DNA from: a virus
Strand: one strand, 5' to 3'
DNA length: 64,000 nucleotides
IMG/VR virus record: IMGVR_UViG_3300036792_000267
Span: 1-64,000 of that record
The notes under the pieces were generated by a model. The model was not told the DNA's origin and searched no databases. It worked only from the letters and a program-made list of their open reading frames with translations. Shown piece by piece: positions 23,449-33,048 of the stretch (position 1 is its first letter; each line of letters starts with the position of its first letter). The translations under genes were made by a program, and so were the position numbers.

Positions 23449-25952
23449 CCGCGGTGCTCGACGCTCCCGCGATGCCCAGTTACGACCTGCTGGAAGACCT
23501 GGACGAGATCCGCGAGCGCGCCCGCGCTGTCATCGCGGACAAGAAGCCGTTCGGGTTCGACGTCGAGACCGGTTACCTGGGCGACACGCGCGAGGGCGCG
23601 TCGCTTCACCCGGAGGAGAACTTCATCGTCTCCTTCCAGTTCACGAACTCGCTGAGCTGGTCGCGGATGATCCCCCTCGCCTTCGAGTCGGGGCGCAACG
23701 TCGACAACAAGGCCGTGGCCCCCGTGCTGTGGGAGATGCTGCACGCCGTCGATGACGAGGGGCTGCCGCTCGGGGTGGCGCACGGCGCGGTCGCCGAACT
23801 GCGGTGGATGGCCCGGTGGTTCCTGCGCCACCTGTGGGACCACCCGCTGTTCGGCCGCCAGGTGCGCGAGAGCCACGGCTACTACCCGGTGCGCTCGTGC
23901 ACGATGCTGGAGAGCTACGCCGAGGGCGTCAACAAGAGTCACGCGCTCAAGGCGGCCACGCTGGCGAACTACGGGCACAAGATGCGCGAGCTGGCCGACC
24001 TGCAGGCCGCGCTGCTCGGCCGCCCGCCGACGGAAAAAGAGAAGAACTCCGTCCGGTTCAACGTCTTCAACCCCGCTGACCCCGAGGTCATCGCCTACGC
24101 GTGCGAGGACGCGGTGTGGTGCCTGCGTCACCACCTGGACCGCTATCCCCGGCTACTGGCCAGCCAGCAGGCGTTCATCTACAAGGTGGAGATGGGCGTG
24201 CTGCCCATCGTCTGCGCGATGAGCGATGTCGGTATCCGCTACGACTGGAACCTGATGCGGGCCAAGTCCGCGGAGGTCCGCGAGTTCGCTGAGCGGCTTC
24301 TCGCGGAAATCGTCGCCGACTTCGAGGAGATGATCGGCGAGAAGTTGCCGCCGGACTTCAACTTCAACAGCAGCGCCCAGTTCGGTGACCTGCTTTACAA
24401 CAAGTGCGGGCTGCCGGTGCTGCACAAGACGCCGGGTGGCAAGCCGAGCGTCAGCGCCAAGGACGCCTTGCCCGGCCTGGTGGACAAGTGCCCCGCGGTC
24501 AAGAAGTACATGGGCTGGAAGCGCCTGGTCGACTTGCGGGTGAAGTTCCTCGACACCTACGAGCGCGACTACTCGTGGGCGGCGGACGGCCGGGCGCACC
24601 CGTCGCTACTGCAGCACGGCACCATCGGCGGCCGGTTCTCCTGCGAGAACATGAACTACCAGCAGAGCCCCAAGAAGTACCACTACGAGCTGCGCGACGG
24701 CACGACCTTCGACTTCAACTTCCGCGACGTCCTCGCCGCGACCCTGCCCGGTGCGCGCCCGTGGTGGGACCTGGTGCTGGAGGAGGCCGGGTGCCCGGAC
24801 GTGCCCGAGCCGGAGGAGCTGGGGTACTACTTCCTCGGGTTCGACTACAGTCAGATCGAACTGCGGGTCATGGCGGCGGAGGCTGGCGAGACCGCGCTGC
24901 TGGAGGCGTTCGCTTCCGGTGAGGACGTGCACAGCCGCACCGCCGCGCTGATGCTCAGCATCGTCGTGGAGCAGGTGACTGACGATGACCGTCAGGTGGG
25001 GAAGACGCGTAACTTCGCGTCGGTCTACGGCCAGGGCATCCGGGCGCTGGCTGACCAGCTGGGCCTGACCCTTGACCAGGCCCGCGAGAAGGACGCGCAG
25101 TACAACGCCGCCTACCCGCACATGCAGCCGTACCGGCGCCGGGTCATCGCGCGTGCCCGGCGTGACGGGTACATCATCACCAAGTTCGGCCGCCGCGTCA
25201 CCCTGCACCAGATCCGCGACGAGAACCCCAAGATCCGGGCCAAGGAGGAGATGACCGCCGGCAACGCGGCGGTCCAGGGCCCGGCGACCGGGGACTACGT
25301 GAAAGTCGCCATGGTCCGGGCGGTCCGCGCCCTGGAAAAGGCCGGGCTGGCAGGTAAGGCCCGCCTGATTATGAACGTGCACGACGCCCTGATGCTGGAG
25401 GTGCGCGCGGACGTGCCGCCGATCGAGGTCATCCGGGCGCTGCAGCCCGCGGTCGCCTACCCGGTCACCGGGCCGGGCGAGCCCTGGCCGGAGATGGTCG
25501 CCGAGTGGCACCTGGGCAAGTCGTGGGGCTCGGTGAAGGACATCCACCTTGAGGGCGACCAGATCGCGGTCGGCAAGAAGGACAAGTGCGAGCGCTGCCA
25601 CGTCGTGAAGCCCGCCCCGGTCACGGTTCCGGAGGTGACGTCGGAGGCCCGGCGCGAGGCGAACCGGGGCATTCCCGCGCCTGAGCCGGGACCGCCGCGG
25701 AACGTGGTCGTGGTGGTGCGTGACACGCCGACGCGCGACCAGGTGGTGAAGCTGGCCGAGTTCCTGCGGCAATTGCCCGGACAGAACACGGTTGAGCTGC
25801 AGTTGCCTGACGGCAGTATCCCCGTCAAGTTCCCTTGCGGGCTGTCGCCGGCCTACGAGGCGCATGTCTCGGTCATCCTCGGCAGCGCGGCGGTGCACTA
25901 CGACGTTGACTCCGTGGATACCGGCGAACTCACCGCCGGCCTTGAGCTGTAG
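23445..25952 (+). CDS. polA: PolA-family DNA polymerase with an extra C-terminal domain
   Basis: The product is 835 aa from GTG 23445. Exonuclease domain: motif I F-D-V-E-T (D39, E41) and motif III Y-A-C-E-D (Y218, D222) are present, while motif II reads H-G-A-V-A-E-L at 113-119, with Glu where Asp is usual. Polymerase domain: motif A F-D-Y-S-Q-I-E-L-R at 466-474, motif B R-Q-V-G-K-T-R-N-F-A-S-V-Y-G at 516-529, motif C V-H-D-A (D647; usual VHDE has Ala for Glu). After the fold, a C-E-R-C segment and a domain at about 750-820 resemble the end of bacterial DnaE. Probably the element's replicase. Confidence 0.85.
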   Translation: MTAVLDAPAMPSYDLLEDLDEIRERARAVIADKKPFGFDVETGYLGDTREGASLHPEENFIVSFQFTNSLSWSRMIPLAFESGRNVDNKAVAPVLWEMLHAVDDEGLPLGVAHGAVAELRWMARWFLRHLWDHPLFGRQVRESHGYYPVRSCTMLESYAEGVNKSHALKAATLANYGHKMRELADLQAALLGRPPTEKEKNSVRFNVFNPADPEVIAYACEDAVWCLRHHLDRYPRLLASQQAFIYKVEMGVLPIVCAMSDVGIRYDWNLMRAKSAEVREFAERLLAEIVADFEEMIGEKLPPDFNFNSSAQFGDLLYNKCGLPVLHKTPGGKPSVSAKDALPGLVDKCPAVKKYMGWKRLVDLRVKFLDTYERDYSWAADGRAHPSLLQHGTIGGRFSCENMNYQQSPKKYHYELRDGTTFDFNFRDVLAATLPGARPWWDLVLEEAGCPDVPEPEELGYYFLGFDYSQIELRVMAAEAGETALLEAFASGEDVHSRTAALMLSIVVEQVTDDDRQVGKTRNFASVYGQGIRALADQLGLTLDQAREKDAQYNAAYPHMQPYRRRVIARARRDGYIITKFGRRVTLHQIRDENPKIRAKEEMTAGNAAVQGPATGDYVKVAMVRAVRALEKAGLAGKARLIMNVHDALMLEVRADVPPIEVIRALQPAVAYPVTGPGEPWPEMVAEWHLGKSWGSVKDIHLEGDQIAVGKKDKCERCHVVKPAPVTVPEVTSEARREANRGIPAPEPGPPRNVVVVVRDTPTRDQVVKLAEFLRQLPGQNTVELQLPDGSIPVKFPCGLSPAYEAHVSVILGSAAVHYDVDSVDTGELTAGLEL

Positions 25953-25955
25953 TAG
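25950..25955 (+). promoter_or_regulatory. Class 2 -10-like motif TAGTAG, 5 nt before ATG
   Basis: CTG-TAGTAG-GGACT-ATG. The hexamer includes the polymerase stop codon and lies 5 nt before the next start, the same layout as 35414, 37441 and 40587. Confidence 0.4.
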
Positions 25956-25960
25956 GGACT

Positions 25961-26260
25961 ATGAGAGTAAAAAGAGGCTGGGCTACCGACTTCGGCAAGA
26001 CCCGGTTCGACGTCGAAGTGGACGAGACGGACCTGCTGGGGATGCTCGCTGAGCGGGGGTGCGACGACCCTGAAGCGGCGCGCAAGGCCATGCCAGGCAA
26101 GCACGCTTACCAGATTATGAACGCCGAGGCGATGACGTTCGTGCACCATTCCCTGGCTAAGCAGGAGGCAGCCCAGGGCGCGCAGCACATGGCCAAGGCG
26201 GCGGAGTTCATCGCTGAGCGGAACGCGCTGCTGGACAAGTACACCGCGTCGGCGTTCTAG
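25961..26260 (+). CDS. Hypothetical protein
   Basis: The product is 99 aa, helical in the second half, unrecognised. ATG 25961 has no classical ribosome site, only the class 2 motif, so it may be leaderless. Ends TAG sharing G with the next GTG. Confidence 0.55.
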   Translation: MRVKRGWATDFGKTRFDVEVDETDLLGMLAERGCDDPEAARKAMPGKHAYQIMNAEAMTFVHHSLAKQEAAQGAQHMAKAAEFIAERNALLDKYTASAF

Positions 26261-26763
26261 TGGCTGAGCCGTTCGACGGGGAGGCAGCCAAGCAGCGGGT
26301 TACCGCGCTGCTCAACGAGATGGCCGCGCTGCGGGCCATCGAGGTGCCGCCGCACGACGCGGACCCGGCGGAGGTGCACCGGGTGCTGCGCGAGGTGCTG
26401 CGTCCCCGGCTGGACCGCGCTGAGGTCATCATGGCCGAGGTCGCCGGGCACCGGCGCCGGGCGAGGGCCGAGGCGAAGCGCTGCGCCGCCGTCACCAGTG
26501 ACGCCTACGACAAGGCGCTAGCGCCGGTGTCGGGCCGGGCGATGTCGCGGGAGTACGAGAGCATCAAAGACCGTGAGGTGACGGCGCGCGTCAAGTCGTC
26601 ACCTGAGCGCCAGAGGCAGCGGGCTGCTGAGGGCACCGCTGACCTCATCGAGCAGGCTGAGGACGCTGTCAAGGGCATGTTCTTCGGCTTGTCCGGTATC
26701 CGGCGCGAGCTGCTGGCTGACCTGGAGCATTACTTCCCGTGGGGGGCGTCGCTAGATCGGTGA
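26260..26763 (+). CDS. Hypothetical helical protein
   Basis: The product is 167 aa, nearly all helix with Arg/Glu/Ala-rich segments (residues 40-90). GTG 26260 overlaps the previous stop. Located just before the SSB/RuvC/RecA group; could be a recombination accessory factor, but no family is recognised. Confidence 0.5.
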   Translation: MAEPFDGEAAKQRVTALLNEMAALRAIEVPPHDADPAEVHRVLREVLRPRLDRAEVIMAEVAGHRRRARAEAKRCAAVTSDAYDKALAPVSGRAMSREYESIKDREVTARVKSSPERQRQRAAEGTADLIEQAEDAVKGMFFGLSGIRRELLADLEHYFPWGASLDR

Positions 26764-26776
26764 CGATCGCAGCGGC

Positions 26777-26938
26777 ATGAAAGCCACAGAGGCGCTGGAA
26801 GAGATTGAGCGCATCGTGCACGAGTTCGGGGACTTTGAACTGCAGGTCCCTGACCCGATCGAGCGCTGGCACTACCCGGTGGACCGCATCGAGGTCGTCG
26901 TTGAGGCGCAGGCCATCCGCTTCGTCTCTGACCGCTGA
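26777..26938 (+). CDS. Hypothetical small acidic protein
   Basis: A 53-aa frame (M-K-A-T-E-A-L-E-E-I-E-R-I-V-H-E-F-G) with strong G/C third positions, ATG 26777 to TGA 26938, sits 13 bp after the previous gene. Alpha/beta pattern; unrecognised. Confidence 0.5.
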   Translation: MKATEALEEIERIVHEFGDFELQVPDPIERWHYPVDRIEVVVEAQAIRFVSDR

Positions 26939-26957
26939 GGCTGTCGGTCCCTGGGCG

Positions 26958-26963
26958 TAGTAG
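26958..26963 (+). promoter_or_regulatory. Class 2 -10-like motif TAGTAG before the SSB-like gene
   Basis: GGGCG-TAGTAG-GT, 29 nt before ATG 26993. The spacing matches the sites at 29785 (30 nt) and 33449 (32 nt), so a short 5' leader with a ribosome site would result. Confidence 0.45.
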
Positions 26964-26992
26964 GTAAGCACGAGCCGAATCAGGGAGACAAC

Positions 26993-28141
26993 ATGCCGAG
27001 AGCATCGCTTACCGAGGACTACCGCACCAGCGACCGGGTGGACCTGTTCGCCGCGCTGACGCTGGTGACCGGGGAGTACGCCCGCCTCCTCATCCCGGGG
27101 AAGAGGGACGACGTCTGGTACGAGTGGGTTCACACGTTCCGCGGGCCGCGGTTCGAGGACAACGGGCGCCCTGCCATGGAGCAGAAGAAGCGGAAGGACG
27201 GGACCGTTTACAAGGAGGTCTACGCCACGGATTACGTCGGCGGCCAGATCTGCCTGGGTGACCCGTCTATCATCGAGTCGGCCGGCAACGGCCTAGATCC
27301 CGTTCACTGCCCCGCCTGCGCTTCAGCGGAGAAGGGCACCAGGGGAATGGCGCCGGACCGCCGGTGGGCTGTCCCGGTTATCCGCTATAAGTGCACCAGC
27401 AAGGGCAGCACCGAGTTGCAGGACCCGCCGATGGCGGAGATCCTGGTCTGGTCGATGACGCAGCGGCAGTACAACATGCTGCTGGACGTCAGGCCGCACA
27501 TCCGGAACCTGCTGGACCTGCCGGCAGACCAGGAGTTTGAGTGGCAGGCCGCGGACGTCGTCGTCTGGTGCGAGGACGACAACTTCAAGCGGATGGTCTT
27601 CCAGCCGCCGCTCCGGCCCGCTTACCGTAACGCGGACGTCGCCGCGCTGGTCAAGAGGCTGTGGGGCAACAAGGCCAACCGGCCCACCGAGGAGCAGCTG
27701 CGCGCCGCCTGCGGGAAGGCGCCTGACCGCGACTTCATGGCCACCGACGTGGCGACGGTCGAGGCCGGGTGGAAGAAGATCGACCGCTTCGAGAACGGGC
27801 TTCCCCCTGTCGACCCCATTTCCGACACCCAGGTTGCCGGCGGCCAGGACCTGGGCCAGCAGCTGGACGACCTGCTCGGGGACGATGACCCGCTGGCTGA
27901 CCACCCGGGAGGCCTGGAGGAGTTCGGCTCCAAGCCCGCCGCGCCCGTGGATGACGACATCTTCGGCGAGAGTGACCCGGCCGTAGGAGCCGTGCGGGAG
28001 CCGGCCCCCGTTCCGGCGGCGGACGACCCGCTCGCTGACCCGCTGGCCGAGGACACCGCCCCCGCGCCGGTTCCGGCCGCCGCTGCCGCCTCCAACGGCA
28101 ACGGCAAGGTCCAGTCGTTCACTGACATCCTGGCCGACTAG
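26993..28141 (+). CDS. Single-stranded DNA-binding-like protein
   Basis: The product is 382 aa. ATG 26993 has GGGAG upstream. The N-terminal two thirds have a strand-rich core with C-P-A-C near residue 104; the last 110 residues are acidic and disordered (L-G-D-D-D-P-L-A-D repeats), ending S-F-T-D-I-L-A-D. The acidic tail and the location directly before RuvC- and RecA-like genes fit phage SSB proteins. Core homology is not certain. Confidence 0.55.
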   Translation: MPRASLTEDYRTSDRVDLFAALTLVTGEYARLLIPGKRDDVWYEWVHTFRGPRFEDNGRPAMEQKKRKDGTVYKEVYATDYVGGQICLGDPSIIESAGNGLDPVHCPACASAEKGTRGMAPDRRWAVPVIRYKCTSKGSTELQDPPMAEILVWSMTQRQYNMLLDVRPHIRNLLDLPADQEFEWQAADVVVWCEDDNFKRMVFQPPLRPAYRNADVAALVKRLWGNKANRPTEEQLRAACGKAPDRDFMATDVATVEAGWKKIDRFENGLPPVDPISDTQVAGGQDLGQQLDDLLGDDDPLADHPGGLEEFGSKPAAPVDDDIFGESDPAVGAVREPAPVPAADDPLADPLAEDTAPAPVPAAAAASNGNGKVQSFTDILAD

Positions 28142-28144
28142 CCG

Positions 28145-28714
28145 GTGACCTCTGTCCTGGGGCTTGACCAGTCCCTGACCTCCTTCGCCGCCGCCCGTGT
28201 CAGCTCTGACCGCCCGGTTGAGCTGCACAGGTGGCGGCCGGGGGCGCGGCGCGGCCATGACCGCTTGCAGTGGCTGCTTGACCACCTGGAGGCCGCCGCC
28301 GAGGGCTGCGACTTCGGGGTTATCGAGGGGCTGTCGTTCGGGGCCAAGGGCAGCTCCCTGCTGGACCTGGCTGGCCTGTTCGGGGTTGTCACCCATCGGC
28401 TGTGGCAGATCGGCCTTCCGTACGCGGTAGTCCCGCCGAGCAGCCGGATGAAGTACCTGACCGGCAAGGGGCAGGCGGACAAGGACACCTGCCTGCTGGC
28501 TGTGGTCAAGCGCTTTCCGGGTATCGAGGTCGACGGCAATGACCAGGCCGACGCGCTCACCATGGGTGCCATGGGCGCCGACTGGGGCGGCTTCCCGCTG
28601 GTGCAGATGCCCGAGACTCACCGGGCAGCACTGACTGTCAAGAACAGCAAGGGCAAGCCTGCCATCGCCTGGCCAGAACGAACCTGGGAGGTTTCTCGTG
28701 CCGTCACAAGTTAA
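28145..28714 (+). CDS. ruvC: RuvC-like Holliday-junction resolvase
   Basis: The product is 189 aa. G-L-D-Q-S-L at 6-11 (D8), V-I-E-G at 59-62 (E61) and N-D-Q-A-D-A-L at 132-138 give the RNase H-type acidic residues of RuvC. It should cut four-way junctions during recombination or before packaging. It overlaps the RecA gene by 17 bp. Confidence 0.75.
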   Translation: MTSVLGLDQSLTSFAAARVSSDRPVELHRWRPGARRGHDRLQWLLDHLEAAAEGCDFGVIEGLSFGAKGSSLLDLAGLFGVVTHRLWQIGLPYAVVPPSSRMKYLTGKGQADKDTCLLAVVKRFPGIEVDGNDQADALTMGAMGADWGGFPLVQMPETHRAALTVKNSKGKPAIAWPERTWEVSRAVTS

Positions 28715-29765
28715 GTCCACGGGGAAGGACGCGCTCGAAATCGCGCTCGCGCAGATCAAGCGGCAGTTCGGCCAGGGCGCCATCATGCGCATGGGTGACG
28801 AGGAGCGCGTGCCCGTCGAGGTCATCGACTCGGGCTCGATCGGCCTGAACGCCGCGCTTGGCGTTGGCGGTTACCCGCGTGGCCGGGTCGTCGAGATTTA
28901 CGGCCCGGAGAGCAGCGGCAAGACGACGCTGGCGCTGCACGCGGTCGCCAGCGCGCAGAAGGCCGGCGGGGTCGCCGCCTTCATCGACGCCGAGCACGCC
29001 CTTGACCCCGAGTACGCGCAGAAGATCGGGGTCGACGTCGCGAACTTGCTGCTCTCCCAGCCGGACACCGGCGAGCAGGCGCTGGAGATCGCGGACATGC
29101 TGATCCGCTCCGGAGCCGTGGCCATCGTCGTCATCGACTCGGTGGCCGCGCTGGTGCCCAAGGCCGAGATCGAGGGCGAGATGGGCGACAGCCACGTCGG
29201 CCTGCAGGCTCGCCTCATGTCCCAGGCGCTGCGCAAGATCACCGGCACGCTGGACTCGACTAAGACGACCTGCATCTTCATCAACCAGCTGCGCGAGAAG
29301 ATCGGGGTAATGTTCGGCAGTCCTGAGACGACTACGGGCGGCAAGGCGCTCAAGTTCTACGCGTCGGTCCGGTTGGACATCAGGCGGATCGAGACATTGA
29401 AGGACGGCGCAGAGGCGGTCGGCAACCGGACCCGTGTCAAGGTCGTGAAGAACAAGATGAGCCCGCCGTTCAAGACCGCCGAGTTCGACATCGTGTACGG
29501 CCAGGGCATCTCGCGGGTCCGCGAGGTCATCGACCGCGGCGTGGAGCAGGGCGCGGTCAAGAAGGCCGGCGCCTGGTACAACTACGGGCCGGTGCAGCTT
29601 GGCCAGGGCAAGGACAACGCCGCCCGCTACCTCGCGGAGAACCCGGAGACGATGGCTGAGATCGAGGCGAAGATGGCCGCCGGGGAAGTGGTTCCCGCGC
29701 CGCCGCGCGAGCCTGTGGATGTCCGCGCGCCGTGGGAGATGGACGAGATTCCGGCCAAGGTCTGA
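28698..29765 (+). CDS. recA: RecA recombinase
   Basis: The product is 355 aa, normal RecA length. Walker [10 protein letters not shown] at 69-77, [10 protein letters not shown] near 97-106, Walker [10 protein letters not shown], and the L2 loop region around [12 protein letters not shown] are all intact. GTG 28698 has GGGAGG upstream. It catalyses strand exchange and can trigger the SOS response. Confidence 0.95.
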   Translation: MPSQVKSTGKDALEIALAQIKRQFGQGAIMRMGDEERVPVEVIDSGSIGLNAALGVGGYPRGRVVEIYGPESSGKTTLALHAVASAQKAGGVAAFIDAEHALDPEYAQKIGVDVANLLLSQPDTGEQALEIADMLIRSGAVAIVVIDSVAALVPKAEIEGEMGDSHVGLQARLMSQALRKITGTLDSTKTTCIFINQLREKIGVMFGSPETTTGGKALKFYASVRLDIRRIETLKDGAEAVGNRTRVKVVKNKMSPPFKTAEFDIVYGQGISRVREVIDRGVEQGAVKKAGAWYNYGPVQLGQGKDNAARYLAENPETMAEIEAKMAAGEVVPAPPREPVDVRAPWEMDEIPAKV

Positions 29766-29784
29766 TAAGGAACGCGCCCGGCCG

Positions 29785-29790
29785 TAGTAG
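29785..29790 (+). promoter_or_regulatory. Class 2 -10-like motif TAGTAG
   Basis: GGCCG-TAGTAG-GTGG, 30 nt before GTG 29821. Same motif and spacing as 26958 and 33449. Confidence 0.45.
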
Positions 29791-29820
29791 GTGGAGTCAG
29801 ACCAACGCGAGGAGGCCAAG

Positions 29821-31005
29821 GTGGACTTCACCACCGTTCCTTTCACGGAGGCCGGCCAGATGCTCACCGTGGAAGCGGCCCGGGAGCGCCTGGCGGCCAC
29901 TGAGCCGTTCGACTCCACGACCTTCTGGACCGGCGAGCCCGTCGAGGTGACCTACGGGAAAGGCTGGGCGGACGGCGAGCTGACGGCCCCGGCCCCGGTA
30001 TGGCTCACCGTCCCCGACGGCACCGTTTACCAGCTCACCCGGCAGGCGGCCACGCAGATCGGCTCTACCTGCCGCGTCAACCAGAAGTACCAGGAGTGGC
30101 TGCCGCCCGGCATGCTGGCGGTCAACGTCAACTGGGCCCTGGGGGAGGGCCTGCACAAGAAGAACGGCGACGGCCACGAGCTGAAGCTGATCCTCGCCGG
30201 CACCGGGCGCAACGCCGACGACACCGGGGACATCCCGCTGGCCGTGGCGCAGACTCGTGCCACGGTCGAGCCGTTCTCCAACGTCGAGCTGCTGAACGCC
30301 GTGCTGGCGGCAATCCGGGCCAAGCTGGGCAATGAGGCTGCGGACGGGGCGCTGGTGGACTATAAGTTCTACCACGACCTGGAGCACACCAGCTTCCGCG
30401 TCGTCGTCCCGGCGGCCCAGCAGGTCATCACCGGGACGGGTACCGAGGACGACGCCTGGTGCTTCGGCATCGAGGTCCGCAATTCCCTCATCGGCCTCAA
30501 GCAGACCGTGGTCAGCGGTTACCTGTTCCGGTTCGCCACCCTGGCCGGCCTCACCGACGTGGAGCACGGGGCGGGCGGGTTCAACCGCCGCGGGTCTACG
30601 CCGCAGGCCTGCTACAACTGGGCCGGGGAGTCGGCCGAGGAGATCCTTGACGGGATCGGGGGGGCGTTCGCCGGCTTGCGGGTGCTGCCCGACAACATCG
30701 TTGACGGCGAGTACGGCTCGGTGATGGAGCAGTACTTCCGCCTGTCCCCGGTCAGCAGGGACCTGCAGCTGAGGATCGTCACCGACCTGGAAGAGTGCCC
30801 GGTCGGCCAGGTGTCCATGTACGACCTCGCCGCGGTGTCGGCCGAGGCGGCCAACCTGGACGGCTCGACGTGGCGGGACGTGCGGACGGTGCACGACCTG
30901 GCGGGCTTCATCGTCCACCAGGGCGGCGGCATGTGCGACGGCACTATCGAGAACGGGTGCCGCCGCCTGCTGCCCGAGGACTGGGAAGCTCCCGAGGCTT
31001 CCTGA
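29821..31005 (+). CDS. Hypothetical protein, possibly DUF932-like
   Basis: The product is 394 aa. GTG 29821 follows GAGGAGG by 5 nt and is preferred to GTG 29791, which lies in the motif. The middle part (E-V-R-N-S-L-I-G-L-K-Q-T-V-V-S-G-Y-L-F-R) recalls DUF932 proteins of phages and plasmids, whose function is unknown. A strong terminator follows. Confidence 0.5.
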   Translation: MDFTTVPFTEAGQMLTVEAARERLAATEPFDSTTFWTGEPVEVTYGKGWADGELTAPAPVWLTVPDGTVYQLTRQAATQIGSTCRVNQKYQEWLPPGMLAVNVNWALGEGLHKKNGDGHELKLILAGTGRNADDTGDIPLAVAQTRATVEPFSNVELLNAVLAAIRAKLGNEAADGALVDYKFYHDLEHTSFRVVVPAAQQVITGTGTEDDAWCFGIEVRNSLIGLKQTVVSGYLFRFATLAGLTDVEHGAGGFNRRGSTPQACYNWAGESAEEILDGIGGAFAGLRVLPDNIVDGEYGSVMEQYFRLSPVSRDLQLRIVTDLEECPVGQVSMYDLAAVSAEAANLDGSTWRDVRTVHDLAGFIVHQGGGMCDGTIENGCRRLLPEDWEAPEAS

Positions 31006-31011
31006 CAAGCC

Positions 31012-31049
31012 GGCGGGGCCCTGGCGCCAAGAGCGAACGGGGCCCCGCC
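31012..31049 (+). terminator. Hairpin terminator, 10-bp stem
   Basis: GGCGGGGCCC (31012-31021) pairs with GGGCCCCGCC (31040-31049); a T-containing stretch (ATTTCTTG) follows. Ends the RecA-region transcript before the next promoter. Confidence 0.7.
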
Positions 31050-31064
31050 GCGGCCATTTCTTGC

Positions 31065-31093
31065 TTGACTGTAGTTAAGAGAATGGGTACTGT
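31065..31093 (+). promoter_or_regulatory. Class 1 promoter/operator, leaderless
   Basis: TTGAC-TGTA-GTTAA (31065-31078); TTGACT to TACTGT (31088-31093) with a 17-bp spacer. ATG 31100 lies 6 nt after the -10 box, so the transcript starts at or near the initiation codon. Confidence 0.7.
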
Positions 31094-31099
31094 GGGGTC

Positions 31100-32002
31100 A
31101 TGCCGAGAATCGCTTACGTCTCCAAGGGCTTTAGTGACGGATCACTAGAGGTCATCGCCCAGGCGAACGCCATCTGCGCTGACTACCAGGCGCAGGGTTT
31201 CGACCTGACCCTGCGCCAGCTCTACTACCAGTTCGTGAGCCGCGGCCTCATCGCCAACAGGCAGACCGAGTACAAGCGCCTCGGCGACATCGTGAACAAC
31301 GGGCGACTGGCCGGCCTCATCGACTGGGACTACATCGTGGACCGGACGAGGAACCTCCAGAGTCTCGCGCACTGGCGCACCCCGCAGCAGATCATCGACG
31401 CCGTGTCCCGGCAGTACAGGCACGACCTGTGGGCGCGGCAGCCTTACCGCGTCGAGGTCTGGATCGAGAAGGACGCCCTGGTCGGCGTCATCGCCGGGGC
31501 CTGCGAGCGCAATGACGTCCCCTACTTCTCCTGCCGCGGCTACACCAGCCAGTCCGAGTTGCACGGCGCGGCTATGCGCCTGGTTGGCTACGAGAAGAAC
31601 GGCCAGGACACCGTGGTCATCCACCTGGGCGACCACGACCCCTCGGGTGTGGACATGACGCGGGACATCCAGGACCGGCTCCGGCTGTTCGGCAGCCGGG
31701 CGGAGGTGCACCGTATCGCGCTGACCATGGGGCAGGTTGAGCAGTACGACCCGCCGCCGAACCCGGCTAAGCTGACCGACTCTCGTGCGACCGGCTACAT
31801 GGCTGAGCATGGCGATGAGTCCTGGGAGCTGGACGCGCTGGACCCGGCGACGCTCGACACGCTGGTGGAGGAAGAGATCCTTTCCTGGCGCAGCGACCCG
31901 CTGTGGGACGAGTCCACTGTCCGGCAGGAGCGGCAGCGCCGCCGGCTGGTCGCGGTGCGCGAGCGCTGGGACGACGTGGTTGCGCTGGTAGACGGCGACT
32001 AG
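31100..32002 (+). CDS. TOPRIM-domain protein (Spo11/topoisomerase VI A-like)
   Basis: The product is 300 aa. An N-terminal winged-helix-like part (L-R-Q-L-Y-Y-Q-F-V-S-R, residues 33-45) precedes a TOPRIM fold with W-I-E-K-D-A-L (E123) and L-G-D-H-D-P-S-G (D178, D180). This arrangement resembles topoisomerase VI A/Spo11, but the catalytic Tyr domain is not obvious and no B subunit is nearby. Likely a DNA- or RNA-processing nuclease; exact role unknown. Confidence 0.6.
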   Translation: MPRIAYVSKGFSDGSLEVIAQANAICADYQAQGFDLTLRQLYYQFVSRGLIANRQTEYKRLGDIVNNGRLAGLIDWDYIVDRTRNLQSLAHWRTPQQIIDAVSRQYRHDLWARQPYRVEVWIEKDALVGVIAGACERNDVPYFSCRGYTSQSELHGAAMRLVGYEKNGQDTVVIHLGDHDPSGVDMTRDIQDRLRLFGSRAEVHRIALTMGQVEQYDPPPNPAKLTDSRATGYMAEHGDESWELDALDPATLDTLVEEEILSWRSDPLWDESTVRQERQRRRLVAVRERWDDVVALVDGD

Positions 32003-32004
32003 CA

Positions 32005-33048
32005 GTGACCGCGCCGCGCGAGGTGCTTGACACCCAGCAGTCCCTTTACGCGGCCCTGCAGTACCCGCCGCCCGGCCCGGTCCAGTTCTTCAACGAGCTG
32101 TTCGACGGGCTGAAAGACATGATGGGTCGGCGGGACGCCGGCAGGTGGGTGACGGCGAGCTTCATCTCCATGTTCTTCCCGGCCACCAGCGGGGCGGACT
32201 TCCTCCAGTGCGTGCGCCGCCCCCTTTACGCTGCCCCCGCCTACCAGGTAGCCGGCGACATCGTGGCTGCGGTGACGGGGATGTACGACAAGACGGCCGA
32301 CGAGAGCGGCACCATGCTGCTGGCGGAGGAACTGCCGTCCCCGGCAGGCTTCCTCTGGCTGGATGAGCCGGCTGTCCTGACTGATGCGGGCGGCGTGTCC
32401 CTTGCGACGCGGGCCCTGTCCTGGGGCCCTCAGCCTGCACCGTGGGGGAACGGGGAGACCCTGAAAGACGGTATCCGGCTAACTTCGTGGAGCAGTAACC
32501 CTGGGGACAGCTACTACCCTGCAGCCGCGAGCGGCGAGCTTCCGCTGGTCTTGCAGCATTCGCAGTTCGTGCCGTTCGGCCAGCAGTTGGTCCGCGCCAC
32601 CGGCTCGTTTGAGACGGGCTCGATAACCGTTCACGCCGGCAAGTCCCCGGATGACCTGCTGCACTGGGTGCACACCCTGTGGATGTTCATGGGCACAGAG
32701 GTGGTGGCAGCCGAGAGGCCGCATGTTGAGCGGCCTTACCGGCGCCGGGCGCAGCGGGTGGTCGGCAACGAGACGGTGAACGTGGTGCTGCTGCGCCGGG
32801 TCCGGCACGGGGGCGCTGAGGTGGTGCACCGGGATATCGACTGGGGCTGCCGGTGGGTGGTTCAGTCTCATTTCCGTCACCTGGAGGACTATTCGGCCAC
32901 CGCGGAGCGCCATCACGCGGTATCACTGGGCGGGGACCGCTGCGCTGTCTGCGGTACGCGGATCACGCGGGTGCGGGCGTACGTCAAGGGGCCGGACGGG
33001 CTGCCACTGAAGGCTGTGCCCGAAACTGTTTACAGGGTGGCGAGGTAA
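32005..33048 (+). CDS. Conserved-type hypothetical protein
   Basis: The product is 347 aa from GTG 32005. The end (R-C-A-V-C-G-T-R-I ... Y-V-K-G-P-D-G-L-P-L-K) is a pattern found in hypothetical proteins of actinobacterial phages and plasmids; the C-x2-C may bind zinc. A long N-terminal domain is unrecognised. Confidence 0.55.
   Translation: MTAPREVLDTQQSLYAALQYPPPGPVQFFNELFDGLKDMMGRRDAGRWVTASFISMFFPATSGADFLQCVRRPLYAAPAYQVAGDIVAAVTGMYDKTADESGTMLLAEELPSPAGFLWLDEPAVLTDAGGVSLATRALSWGPQPAPWGNGETLKDGIRLTSWSSNPGDSYYPAAASGELPLVLQHSQFVPFGQQLVRATGSFETGSITVHAGKSPDDLLHWVHTLWMFMGTEVVAAERPHVERPYRRRAQRVVGNETVNVVLLRRVRHGGAEVVHRDIDWGCRWVVQSHFRHLEDYSATAERHHAVSLGGDRCAVCGTRITRVRAYVKGPDGLPLKAVPETVYRVAR

Noticed and set aside
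24606-25898. 430-aa open frame on the - strand
   Set aside because: Shadow of the polymerase gene.
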